A DNA stretch of 64,000 bases, from positions 186,001 through 250,000 of the forward strand of contig NZ_JABMKY010000008.1 in NCBI RefSeq assembly GCF_013204845.1, written 5' to 3'. The translations under genes and the position numbers were made by a program. Below the pieces are notes generated by a model, which did not search any database, had not been told where the DNA came from, and was given only the letters and a program-made list of their open reading frames with translations. Positions 8,335-16,238 of the stretch are shown here, one piece after another (position 1 is the first letter of the stretch; each line of letters begins with the position of its first letter). The stretch is from Paenibacillus qinlingensis. Its GTDB lineage: Bacteria > Bacillota > Bacilli > Paenibacillales > NBRC-103111.

Positions 8335-9137
8335 AAGACCAAAATCGTCGAATTGCCGCGCTGTACTATGGCCTTGATGATTATCTCATGACGCTTGGTC
8401 TTCATCCTGTTGCTGTTCTGTCCTATCAATACCGGGTATCCCAAAGTTATCCTGTTCCTTCGTTTGAATCCATAAATCAGGACGCCGTCCGTCTGGAAAG
8501 CATTAAACTGAATTATGATAAGCTGATTCAAACCAAGCCCGACTTCATCCTGACCAGCGATCGTTTGGAAATGGACGATACATTGAAACGTATAGCACCT
8601 ACGATCGTGTTAAGGCACTCGAATGATTATGATCAACTGTTGACCTATTTAGCTGGGATTTTGGGTAAAGAATCGCAGGCGGTGTCCTGGAAAGATACAT
8701 ATGCCGAACACAGAAATAGGCTTCAACATAAAATCACAACAAAATGGGGTTCTCAAACCGCATATTATATCCGAGTTAGTTCTGGTTTCTATCGTATTTA
8801 TGGCACGCTCAATCAGACTGGAACGCTGCTCCATCATGATCTTGGTCTGATGCTTCCAGCCGAATTCCCACGTACGGAATGGGCGATCGATTTTCAACTA
8901 TCCGAATTAAAGCTGTTTAATCCGGATCATATTTTTTTAATGACGGATCCTACGGAAAGTGCTAGACAGCGGCTGCAGCAGCTTATGTTATCTGAGGAAT
9001 GGTTAGCTTTGGATGCGGTAAGAAAACATCAAGTTTACGATGCAAGCGATTTGCTCTTCAAAACGTTAGGACCAACTGGTCGACTATGGGCAATGAATCA
9101 AGTTGCAGATCACTTACAGATCGATAAGGTGAAATAG
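8331..9137 (+). CDS. Siderophore-binding (FecB/FhuD-like) domain, C-terminal part of the split AraC regulator
   Basis: A 268-residue frame that opens with the tail of an AraC domain and continues as a periplasmic-binding-type fold: LGLHPVAVLSY, KPDFILTSDRLE, RIAPTIVLRHSNDY, and the conserved ending FKTLGPTGRLWAMNQVADHL. It has no signal peptide, as expected of a cytoplasmic sensor domain fused to a DNA-binding module. Its ATG overlaps the stop of the upstream frame (ATGA at 8331-8334), so coupled translation of a free ligand-binding domain is mechanically possible. The simplest reading is still one gene, 7519-9137, broken by a one-base deletion. Confidence 0.75.
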   Translation: MKDQNRRIAALYYGLDDYLMTLGLHPVAVLSYQYRVSQSYPVPSFESINQDAVRLESIKLNYDKLIQTKPDFILTSDRLEMDDTLKRIAPTIVLRHSNDYDQLLTYLAGILGKESQAVSWKDTYAEHRNRLQHKITTKWGSQTAYYIRVSSGFYRIYGTLNQTGTLLHHDLGLMLPAEFPRTEWAIDFQLSELKLFNPDHIFLMTDPTESARQRLQQLMLSEEWLALDAVRKHQVYDASDLLFKTLGPTGRLWAMNQVADHLQIDKVK

Positions 9138-9187
9138 TTCAAGGGAATACAGTGAGATAATCCATTGAGCAAGTCTATGCACCCTTT

Positions 9188-9206
9188 TATAATGATAATG
9201 ATTATT
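9188..9206 (+). promoter_or_regulatory. Fur box
   Basis: The 19 bases match the classical Fur consensus of three GATAAT-type hexamers at 16 positions and lie about 30 bases before the start of the siderophore-binding lipoprotein gene, overlapping where the promoter must be. This predicts iron-repressed expression. Confidence 0.75.
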
Positions 9207-9237
9207 ATTATTATTTAGGGAGGAAGAAGGAAGACGC

Positions 9238-10233
9238 ATGCTTAGGAACAACTATATGGGATGGATCATGTCCATCATTCTCGTACTTGTATTGTCGGCT
9301 TGCGGTGCCGATACAGGAAAAAGCCAACAAACTCAATCGAGTGCAAGCCCGGCTTCACCTGTAGCTACACCAGCAGCTCCGTCGACGAGAACTATCAACC
9401 ACTTGAAAGGTACAACGGTTATTCCCGCAAAAATCAATAAGATTGTTGTTCTTTCAGCTGCCTATATCGACCATTTGTTAACTATTGGCGAAAAGCCGGC
9501 TGGCGTAAACAATGAAGTCCGCTATGGTGGAGATTACCTGCCTTATTTAGCTAAACAACTGCAAGGTGTTACGCTGGTTGGATCAGCTGACAAGCCTAAT
9601 CTCGAAGCTATTTTGGAAATAAAGCCAGATGTCATTCTCGTTGAGAGCCGTACCGCCGCTACCACTTATGATCAACTTCAAAAAATCGCACCAACGATTG
9701 TGATGGGGAATGAATGGCAGGAGTATGAGAGCGACGTTAACTTTTGGAAAAAAGATATCCTGATGATCGCTGAGATGTATGACAAAGTCGATGTAGCCAA
9801 AGCGAAAATTGCCGAACTCGAGCAAAAGGTAGCGAAAGCACGTGAGCAAATTAAAACATTACCCAACAAGAATATGGCTTACTTGCGCGTTAGAGAAAAG
9901 AATCTTCAGCTTTATGCGCAAAATGGGCATCCGACCAACGTGTTGCTCTATAACGATCTAGGATTTACACCGACTGCACTTACGCCTAAAGATAAACGCG
10001 TTGACTTATCTATGGAAAAAATTCCTGATATCAATGCCGACTTTGTTTTATTAGAAACAGACCCTAACGCTAACGACTTTTTAAAAAACTTAAAAGCAAG
10101 CCCTCTGTGGAAAAATACCCCGGCCGTTATGACAAACAAAATTTATGAAACAGACTCCTTCTGGCTATTTAAAGGATGGGGTGTCATCGGACGTGGGGAA
10201 ATTATTGATGAAATCATGAAAATTATTAAGTAA
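9238..10233 (+). CDS. Ferric-siderophore substrate-binding lipoprotein (FecB/FhuD family)
   Basis: A 331-residue lipoprotein with lipobox LSAC (cysteine 22), a Ser/Pro/Ala-rich linker, and a class III binding fold recognisable from INKIVVLSAAYIDHLLTIG, KPDVILVESRTA and the long helix around residues 175-205. Short lysine-rich helices and QIAPTIVM-like text fit hydroxamate- or catecholate-siderophore binders. The Fur box and strong GGGAGGAAG site lie just upstream. No permease or ATPase gene follows; the next gene encodes a ferric reductase, so the lipoprotein must pair with membrane subunits encoded elsewhere. The upstream split regulator probably controlled it. Confidence 0.9.
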   Translation: MLRNNYMGWIMSIILVLVLSACGADTGKSQQTQSSASPASPVATPAAPSTRTINHLKGTTVIPAKINKIVVLSAAYIDHLLTIGEKPAGVNNEVRYGGDYLPYLAKQLQGVTLVGSADKPNLEAILEIKPDVILVESRTAATTYDQLQKIAPTIVMGNEWQEYESDVNFWKKDILMIAEMYDKVDVAKAKIAELEQKVAKAREQIKTLPNKNMAYLRVREKNLQLYAQNGHPTNVLLYNDLGFTPTALTPKDKRVDLSMEKIPDINADFVLLETDPNANDFLKNLKASPLWKNTPAVMTNKIYETDSFWLFKGWGVIGRGEIIDEIMKIIK

Positions 10234-11039
10234 TGATGACCAATGAGGATACAAGCATGGATGATCTCACTTCTTCCTTGCGAAAATATTTCGTAACAAC
10301 GCTCCGCGACTACGAAAAATCGTCTTACTCCTATTCAGTGATGAGTCTATTGGAGGAAGATTCCATAGCTCACATCCTGAGCGTACAGTCTGCCCAATTG
10401 GGAAATCCTAAACGCATTGTAATAGGTACCTTATTTGCAAAACGATATTCTGTTTTCCTTATGGGACTCCTTGCAGCGGCAAGCCTTCACGATACTTTGA
10501 TCTCGGCATACCCTAAACACGTCCGATTTCGTATAACGCAAGGCGGTGCTATGGCGTACGAGACAGAAATTATGAAAGGATACTCGCTGCCAGCGTGTCC
10601 TGTTCTTGAGCGTGATCTCCAATTTAGTGAATATGTCCAACTTCTGCAAACTCATACAGCACCGCTTTTTCAATCCGTAGCCCTGCATACTGGAACTAAC
10701 ATCAAGGTGATGTGGGCACTAGTTTCGCATAACCTGCAACAACTCTATATCCGATTGGAGTCCGATCAGAAGCATTGGCAAACCGAGCACCGCTTAAAAC
10801 TCATACGAAGAGATCGAGTTCTCTTGTTCGAACCGCTACATGGCAATCTGTTAGCAGTTAAACTGCGCGTTTTCAAGCACCCGGATTGGCATGGCCCAGA
10901 CTTCTATTTACGGCCATACTGTTGCTTAGCTTATCAAATTGATTCTAGCGCAGAGACTCGTGATTATTGCACAACCTGTCCTAAACTAGATTCAGAAGAA
11001 AGAATGCATCTGCTAAATTCTTCAGATAACCCGCAGTAA
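10233..11039 (+). CDS. FhuF-like siderophore-iron reductase
   Basis: A 268-residue cytoplasmic protein with little sequence signature except its C terminus, where cysteines are spaced as C-C-x10-C-x2-C (CCLAYQ to YCTTCP). This is the [2Fe-2S] site of FhuF-type ferric reductases, which strip iron from imported siderophores by reducing it. The first base of its ATG is the last base of the preceding TAA, so it is translationally coupled to the siderophore-binding lipoprotein gene and shares its Fur control. A second ATG eight codons later (10257) is an alternative start. Confidence 0.85.
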   Translation: MMTNEDTSMDDLTSSLRKYFVTTLRDYEKSSYSYSVMSLLEEDSIAHILSVQSAQLGNPKRIVIGTLFAKRYSVFLMGLLAAASLHDTLISAYPKHVRFRITQGGAMAYETEIMKGYSLPACPVLERDLQFSEYVQLLQTHTAPLFQSVALHTGTNIKVMWALVSHNLQQLYIRLESDQKHWQTEHRLKLIRRDRVLLFEPLHGNLLAVKLRVFKHPDWHGPDFYLRPYCCLAYQIDSSAETRDYCTTCPKLDSEERMHLLNSSDNPQ

Positions 11040-11047
11040 TAAGATGA

Positions 11048-11078
11048 ACAAAAGAGGCTCCAATGGAGCCTCTTTTGT
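11048..11078. terminator. Bidirectional terminator
   Basis: A 14-bp perfect stem (ACAAAAGAGGCTCC at 11048-11061 with its complement at 11065-11078) and a 3-base loop, with A and T runs on the two sides. It closes the iron operon and can also stop transcription from the MFS gene ending at 11166. Confidence 0.85.
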
Positions 11079-11165
11079 CTTTCCCCTAAACTGCATAAGA
11101 ACTGATTGATCCTAACTGGTTCCCTATATGTACATAGATTTTAGTTAACGTCTTGTTTTTATGAG

Positions 11166-12404
11166 TTAGATGACTTCTTTTCTCTTATACAAATGTACGT
11201 ATAAAATAAGTCCGGTTATGGCACATAATGCTGCACATAATCCAATAAAGCCGTAGCCAGCTTGAAGTCCTCGAAGCAAGCTTGTTGGCGAATCCTCACC
11301 AACCATATGTTTAACGAGCCCCGTGATTCCCCCGATGAGATAATTGCCTATTACGCTGCCTATTCCCATCAACGTTACCGTAAATGTAATAACCGTATCA
11401 CTACCCTTCGGATATCGCTTGGCAATAAAAGCCATTACTGTTGGATAAATCATCGCAATGCCTATACCCGAAGCAGCAAACAGGAACGCGACACTTTCAC
11501 CACCTAATATGGCAAATAAAGTGCATATCGCGGAAAATCCTGAAGAAATAATAAGAGATAATACAAACCCTATCCGGTCTGTTAGTGGACCAAGAATTAG
11601 TCGGGCCATCGCAAAGCATAAGAAAAAGATCGACAACATACCGGAAGCATTAACCGTATCCCAGCTATAAGCTTTCTCCAGGAAGTTAACGAGCCAGCCG
11701 CCTACGGCCAATTCGGATACAACGCCAAAAGTAAGCACCAGCACCATTAACCATAATACCCGGTCTTTTAACAAAACTTTTAAAGGAATACGATCTTCAT
11801 GTGAGATGTCATCTCCCGGGAACTTACTGAACAGTGCAATTACAATCGGGATCACAGACAATAGCAGCATCACCAGGTACATCCCGCGCCAATCCAGTGT
11901 GTGGCCAGCAATCGTCACTTTCATAAGGCCAGTTGCAATAAGTGGAGCGACAGTTGAACTTAAGCCGTAAAAGCCATGCGTCATATTCATCATCATGCCC
12001 GTGTTTTTCACGAAAATCCGAGCGCTTAGAATCGCGAGGCCAATCTCTAACATCCCATTGCCGATATACATCAGGAAATACGATGCCGAGAACAACGTAT
12101 AGTAATGGGAGAAATAAATAAGGATACCAGATCCAGCCATAGAGGCGAACGCGGCGACAGTGACCCATTTAATCCCCCATTTTTTGGTCAAATAAGCTGT
12201 AAATGAACAGGCTATCAAATAACCTAGGGCATTCAAAGATAATAAAGTGCCGAGCTGGGATTCATTCAACATAAAGTCGAATTGAATACGTGGGATTGCT
12301 GGACCTTTAATATTTTCCGAGAACCCGAAGATGACAAATCCAATAAAAATGGTTGCCAGCTGCATGGCGTAAATTTTATTGAACTTGCTTACATTTTTTT
12401 TCAT
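11166..12404 (-). CDS. MFS transporter, sugar-permease-like
   Basis: A 412-residue protein with twelve predicted membrane segments and major-facilitator loops, for instance YLTKKWGIKWV between helices 2 and 3 and GPLTDRIGFV in the second half. The N terminus (FIGFVIFGFSENIKGPAIPR) and the TLLSLNALGYLIACSF stretch resemble the FucP/FHS-like branch of the superfamily. The substrate cannot be told. It is a single-gene unit: a terminator lies downstream at 11048-11078 and another separates it from the upstream permease gene at 12518-12546. Confidence 0.8.
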   Translation of the reverse strand: MKKNVSKFNKIYAMQLATIFIGFVIFGFSENIKGPAIPRIQFDFMLNESQLGTLLSLNALGYLIACSFTAYLTKKWGIKWVTVAAFASMAGSGILIYFSHYYTLFSASYFLMYIGNGMLEIGLAILSARIFVKNTGMMMNMTHGFYGLSSTVAPLIATGLMKVTIAGHTLDWRGMYLVMLLLSVIPIVIALFSKFPGDDISHEDRIPLKVLLKDRVLWLMVLVLTFGVVSELAVGGWLVNFLEKAYSWDTVNASGMLSIFFLCFAMARLILGPLTDRIGFVLSLIISSGFSAICTLFAILGGESVAFLFAASGIGIAMIYPTVMAFIAKRYPKGSDTVITFTVTLMGIGSVIGNYLIGGITGLVKHMVGEDSPTSLLRGLQAGYGFIGLCAALCAITGLILYVHLYKRKEVI

Positions 12405-12517
12405 TCTTGGTGTACTCCTAGCTTGTTATTTTTTCTGGATTCCATGCATGTGATGTAACAAAGCATAAGCCAATATTCTATCAAATGGAATTTTTTTTTA
12501 TTACATAAAATTTTAAA

Positions 12518-12546
12518 GGCGCATTCACCACAAAAGTGAATGCGCC
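12518..12546 (-). terminator. Terminator of the esterase/dioxygenase/permease operon
   Basis: An 11-bp perfect stem (GGCGCATTCAC at 12518-12528 with its complement at 12536-12546) followed on the minus strand by a TTTAAAATTTT stretch, 40 bases past the stop of the permease gene. Confidence 0.75.
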
Positions 12547-12587
12547 CTAGCTATTCAAGCCACTGTTCTTTCGCGTCTATCATATCC

Positions 12588-13952
12588 CTATCCCGACGAC
12601 ACAACAACCATCAAATAAATAATCAGCACGATCGCCATACAACCAGCGAATTTATAATTCGGCACAGTCACTTCAAATACCGGCTTCTTAAACAGACCAG
12701 CCAGCAAATTGTTCACGGCCGAGGCAGGTGATATGGGATTGGACAAGCTCCAACTTCCGAGCAGCAGCACGGCGAAATATATCGGACTAATCTGCACGCT
12801 CACCGGATCTATGCCACCAGCAAGAATGGTTACTGGCACGATCGGGTGAAGACCAATTAACGATGTTCCCGCAATTAGTGCCACTGTTAGTAGCGAGAAT
12901 GTTAAGGATATCGACAAAGGGATATGCGCTAGCATTGCCGGAATCGAGGATCCGAACTTGGTTGCACCTATGGAACCGCTGAAGAAGCCAGCAGCCAAAA
13001 ACAGGGTGATTTCCTTCTGCAAGGCAGGTAACGTGACGGTAACATGATTCTTCAACCCTTGTCTGTATACGGCCAACGATCCCTTAGCGATGCACCAAAT
13101 TAGCGGAAACCATACAGCCGCTATACAAATTAACATCACCATCGGCAGCTCGACCAATCGCTCCAATAGGAATATGGCGATTATTGCGGTTATTAAGTAT
13201 ATGCCGAGCCCTACCGGGAAAACTGCACTCCTCAGCTTCTCAGCCTGTTCCTCTTGAGGTGGCTCCGGTTCTGTCTTCCGCAGCTCCCGGTAATCGACTG
13301 CCAAGCTTACTACAAGGCTTAGGAAGGCCAATCCAAGCAAATAAAGAAGTACGGAAGACCAAGCTAAATTAAGCGCCGAAGTTACAAGCGTCATCGCAGC
13401 AAAATAGGGCGACCATAGAATCGCCCCCGCAAATCCCCGGTTTAGCGCATTGGCAAGCAGCCTGGACATACCGGGTTGCGGCTTTACAAAAACCATTTGA
13501 TATACGACAGGGATCGAACCCACGTTGATAAACACGCCCATGATCTGTGTAAGAAACTGCGTTCCTATGAATAAAGCTGCTTTGCTGCGAAAGTTTTCTT
13601 GGTAGAAACGTTTCAAGGCTTCGACGTATTCGGGAAGTCGGACTGGAATCCCAAACAGCGGTGCGAATATGAACAACGTAACGATCGTCACATTAATTTC
13701 CGCCGACTCAAACCAAACCGACGCCTCCACTTTTTGAAGCACCATAAGGACTATCCCTACAACCATAAAGAATACCGTCAGCCAGAGCGTTAACCCTTTA
13801 AGATTCGGTAACAATACTACGATTGCTAAAAAGACAAGACATCCCAGTACAGGAGTAAGCATCTCCAGCTCTGTAAGCTGCTGTACAATATAAACCGCGG
13901 CAATGGCGAATATGATGGATCTCTCCATTGCCGCTTTAACTGCGGATTTCAT
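12588..13952 (-). CDS. Multi-spanning membrane protein, ion-transporter-superfamily-like permease
   Basis: A 454-residue protein with about twelve hydrophobic segments in two similar halves. Helix breaks such as FINVGSIPVVYQ in the first half and SLSNPISPASAVNNLLAG near the end look like the re-entrant hairpins of anion/dicarboxylate carriers of the IT superfamily. I do not recognise the exact family. It starts 28 bases after the dioxygenase gene and is the last gene of that operon, so it may import the aromatic or other substrate that the dioxygenase and esterase process. Substrate assignment would be guesswork. Confidence 0.65.
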   Translation of the reverse strand: MKSAVKAAMERSIIFAIAAVYIVQQLTELEMLTPVLGCLVFLAIVVLLPNLKGLTLWLTVFFMVVGIVLMVLQKVEASVWFESAEINVTIVTLFIFAPLFGIPVRLPEYVEALKRFYQENFRSKAALFIGTQFLTQIMGVFINVGSIPVVYQMVFVKPQPGMSRLLANALNRGFAGAILWSPYFAAMTLVTSALNLAWSSVLLYLLGLAFLSLVVSLAVDYRELRKTEPEPPQEEQAEKLRSAVFPVGLGIYLITAIIAIFLLERLVELPMVMLICIAAVWFPLIWCIAKGSLAVYRQGLKNHVTVTLPALQKEITLFLAAGFFSGSIGATKFGSSIPAMLAHIPLSISLTFSLLTVALIAGTSLIGLHPIVPVTILAGGIDPVSVQISPIYFAVLLLGSWSLSNPISPASAVNNLLAGLFKKPVFEVTVPNYKFAGCMAIVLIIYLMVVVSSG

Positions 13953-13980
13953 CCGATCCGCCCTCTTTCACTTAACATCA

Positions 13981-14751
13981 TTAATTAAATTGCCAGCAGC
14001 TTAAACTTAAGTTGCCGTATTGATAGCTGCGGTGAAGCAGCTTCGCCTGGCGATTGGAGTCACCAGAACCCATTGCGAGGAACAGCGGAATAAAGTGTTC
14101 ATTCGTTGGCACGGCTTCTGGGGCATGGGGAGCCAGTTCATGATATTGAAATAGCGCCTCAGTATCCCATGACTCTAGCTTATTCTGGAGCCAGTTATCG
14201 AACTGCTCAGCCCAAACATCGTTCCCTTCAGACTGCCAATTCAATCTTCTTAAATTGTGGACGGTTCCTCCACTCCCGATAATGAGAATATCCTGTTCCC
14301 TAAGTTCCGACAACGCTTTGCCAATTTGATACTGCTGCTCATTACTCAGATGACGATTCACGGATAGCGCAACAACCGGAATATCCGCTTCCGGATATAA
14401 CAGCTTCAAAACCGCCCAAGCTCCGTGGTCAAGTCCTCTACTCTCATTCAGAACGCTCTGAATACCTTGTTTTTCAAACAGCGCTCGAACATGCTCGCTT
14501 AATGAACGATCGCTTTTAGCCGGGTAGGTCATCGTATAAAGTTCATCCTGAAACCCGCCAAAATCATAAATGGTATCATACGTTTCAGCCGCGCCGACCG
14601 TCTGTACCGACTCTTCCCAGTGAGCGCTAAAGAGCACGATTGCTTTTGGTCTAGGGGTCTGTTCCTTAAATTTCTTTAGTAGTTGTGTATATCCGTTATC
14701 CTCAAGTACGATCGATGGCGCGCCATGCGCGAAAAAATAGGAAGGCATCAT
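13981..14751 (-). CDS. LigB-type ring-opening dioxygenase (4,5-DOPA extradiol dioxygenase family)
   Basis: A 256-residue class III extradiol dioxygenase of the DODA/YgiD type. Iron- and substrate-site histidines sit in FFAHGAPSIV, VLFSAHWE, DHGAWAVLKLLYPEA, GSGGTVHNLRR and NEHFIPLFLAMG. The family cleaves catechol-type rings with non-haem Fe(II) or Zn. A GTG at 14763 overlaps the upstream stop, but the ribosome site AAGGAG would sit on top of it; the ATG at 14751 is properly spaced and is preferred. It lies between an alpha/beta-hydrolase gene and a permease gene in one operon, a layout reminiscent of quinone- or catechol-response operons. Confidence 0.85.
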   Translation of the reverse strand: MMPSYFFAHGAPSIVLEDNGYTQLLKKFKEQTPRPKAIVLFSAHWEESVQTVGAAETYDTIYDFGGFQDELYTMTYPAKSDRSLSEHVRALFEKQGIQSVLNESRGLDHGAWAVLKLLYPEADIPVVALSVNRHLSNEQQYQIGKALSELREQDILIIGSGGTVHNLRRLNWQSEGNDVWAEQFDNWLQNKLESWDTEALFQYHELAPHAPEAVPTNEHFIPLFLAMGSGDSNRQAKLLHRSYQYGNLSLSCWQFN

Positions 14752-14759
14752 ATCCTTAT

Positions 14760-15419
14760 TCACTCCTTAGTTGTCGTTAATCCAGCTTCTTGATTAAGCC
14801 AATTCAAGAAATCAAATTGGTTTTCCTCCGAAACCCCATGGTCCGTGGGGTATAAATGGAAACTTAGGCGTGGTGTCTGACCCTTGAAATACGCCGCTGT
14901 CTCGTGACCGATTCGAACCGGAAATACGGAATCATACTCGCCATGGGAAATAAACACTGATACGTCCTGCACACTTCGCAGTGGATACTCCTTCTTCACA
15001 AAGTCAGGAACGTACCCATTCAGCGCAACAATCCCGCTCAGCTCATCTCCCATCGTAAGTGCAAGTGTCATCGACAGAATAGCACCTTGGCTAAAACCAA
15101 GCAAATACCGTTGGCCTGGATCGATTGGATACTTTTCCGCCACATCGCGTATGAATGCTTGGAGTTCTTTAACCGCTTCGTCAAACATCTCACGAATCGG
15201 ATTGCCGAGACTTTTCAAATCATAATACTGGTAACCCGCTCCAAGCCGTAAATTACCTCGAATACCGATGATGATGAAATCATCAGCCAACGGAGCGACC
15301 AAACCGAACATATTCTTTTCATTGGAGCCTTTGCCATGCAGGGTAAATATCACTGGATATTTCCTGTCTGGGTCCATTTTTGCCGGTAGTTGAACGTCAT
15401 ATTGATAAAATGGATTCAT
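14760..15419 (-). CDS. Alpha/beta-hydrolase, phospholipase/carboxylesterase family (MhqD-like)
   Basis: A 219-residue esterase of the carboxylesterase/phospholipase family. The nucleophile elbow is GFSQGAILS, the acid sits in SHGEYDSVFPV and the catalytic histidine in PTDHGVS; TLHGKGSNEKNMF forms the oxyanion-hole region. The start at 15419 follows AAGGAGG; an upstream extension lacks a ribosome site. It is the first gene of an operon with a ring-opening dioxygenase and a permease, and is divergent from an XRE-cupin regulator. Bacillus mhqD has the same pairing of hydrolase with ring-cleavage dioxygenase in quinone detoxification; a similar role here is inference. Confidence 0.85.
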   Translation of the reverse strand: MNPFYQYDVQLPAKMDPDRKYPVIFTLHGKGSNEKNMFGLVAPLADDFIIIGIRGNLRLGAGYQYYDLKSLGNPIREMFDEAVKELQAFIRDVAEKYPIDPGQRYLLGFSQGAILSMTLALTMGDELSGIVALNGYVPDFVKKEYPLRSVQDVSVFISHGEYDSVFPVRIGHETAAYFKGQTPRLSFHLYPTDHGVSEENQFDFLNWLNQEAGLTTTKE

Positions 15420-15491
15420 AATAATCCTCCTTAGATAGTAAGTTATGCTTTGTGTTTGTTCATAATAAGACGGTCGATAAGTATCAATCAT

Positions 15492-15603
15492 AAATATTAG
15501 TAATAGAGAAATAAATTTTATACGACTAATTTAAAACGAAATACATTGACCTGTCAATATGAAAATTGCTAATATAAAATTATATTCTTTATTACTAATA
15601 TTT
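15492..15603. promoter_or_regulatory. Divergent control region with inverted 14-bp operator pair
   Basis: AAATATTAGTAATA at 15492-15505 is repeated exactly and inverted at 15590-15603, the second copy ending 14 bases before the regulator start at 15618. Related half sites (CTAAT words) lie between them around 15525-15535 and 15568-15575. One copy faces each divergent gene, so they are good candidates for the binding sites of the XRE-cupin regulator, controlling itself and the operon. Confidence 0.6.
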
Positions 15604-15617
15604 AGAGGTGGATTAGG

Positions 15618-16169
15618 ATGGATATCGGCTCCACGATACGAGCGATTCGCAAGAGAAAAAATATTACCATCGCTCAAATTTGCGAAGAAACCGGTTTGTC
15701 CCAAGGCTTCATGAGCCAAGTTGAAACGAATAAAACTTCCCCATCCATAGCAACGCTGGAAAATATAGCGCAGTCTTTGAATGTACCTTTAGCTTATTTG
15801 CTCCTAAAGAAAGAAGATCGCATGCATATTGTTCGAAAGAATGAGCGAAGAATCACAACAAGCGGCTCCGAAAATTTGAAGGTGGAGCACCTGAGCTCCA
15901 CTAAGAACGTCAAAATGAGGCTTGTCGAATTCCCTCCAGGGAGTTCAACGGGAGACGTGCCTCATGCTCATGAAGGTGAAGAGGTTCATGTTGTTGTTAA
16001 AGGAAGCATATACGCAGAACAGGGAGAGGATACAGCTGAATTCGGAGAGGGCGATTCGTTCAGTTGGAACGCATGCACACCCCATGTGGTAAGAAATATA
16101 GGGGAAGATACGGCAATTGTTCTTATCGCCATTTATACAGAAAGCGACGGCGGACAAGAACTTCTCTAA
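15618..16169 (+). CDS. XRE-family regulator with C-terminal cupin sensor domain
   Basis: A 183-residue regulator. Residues 1-65 form an Xre-type HTH (IAQICEETGLSQGFMSQVE), and residues about 105-180 a cupin with EGEEVHVVVKGSIYAEQGED and the second motif HVVRNIGEDTAIVLIAIY. Cupins in such proteins usually bind a small effector. It is transcribed away from the esterase/dioxygenase/permease operon, and the shared 200-base gap holds a perfect inverted pair of 14-bp sites. It is most simply the local repressor or activator of that operon. The ribosome site is AGAGGTGG. Confidence 0.88.
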   Translation: MDIGSTIRAIRKRKNITIAQICEETGLSQGFMSQVETNKTSPSIATLENIAQSLNVPLAYLLLKKEDRMHIVRKNERRITTSGSENLKVEHLSSTKNVKMRLVEFPPGSSTGDVPHAHEGEEVHVVVKGSIYAEQGEDTAEFGEGDSFSWNACTPHVVRNIGEDTAIVLIAIYTESDGGQELL

Positions 16170-16179
16170 TAAAAGAATG

Positions 16180-16227
16180 ATGACCCGTAAGATGGACACT
16201 TAGAACCAAGTGCCTCTTACGGGTCAT
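16180..16227. terminator. Bidirectional terminator
   Basis: A 13-bp stem (ATGACCCGTAAGA at 16180-16192 with its complement at 16215-16227) encloses a second small stem. It lies between two convergent genes ending at 16169 and 16239. Confidence 0.75.
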
Positions 16228-16238
16228 TTCGTGATTGA

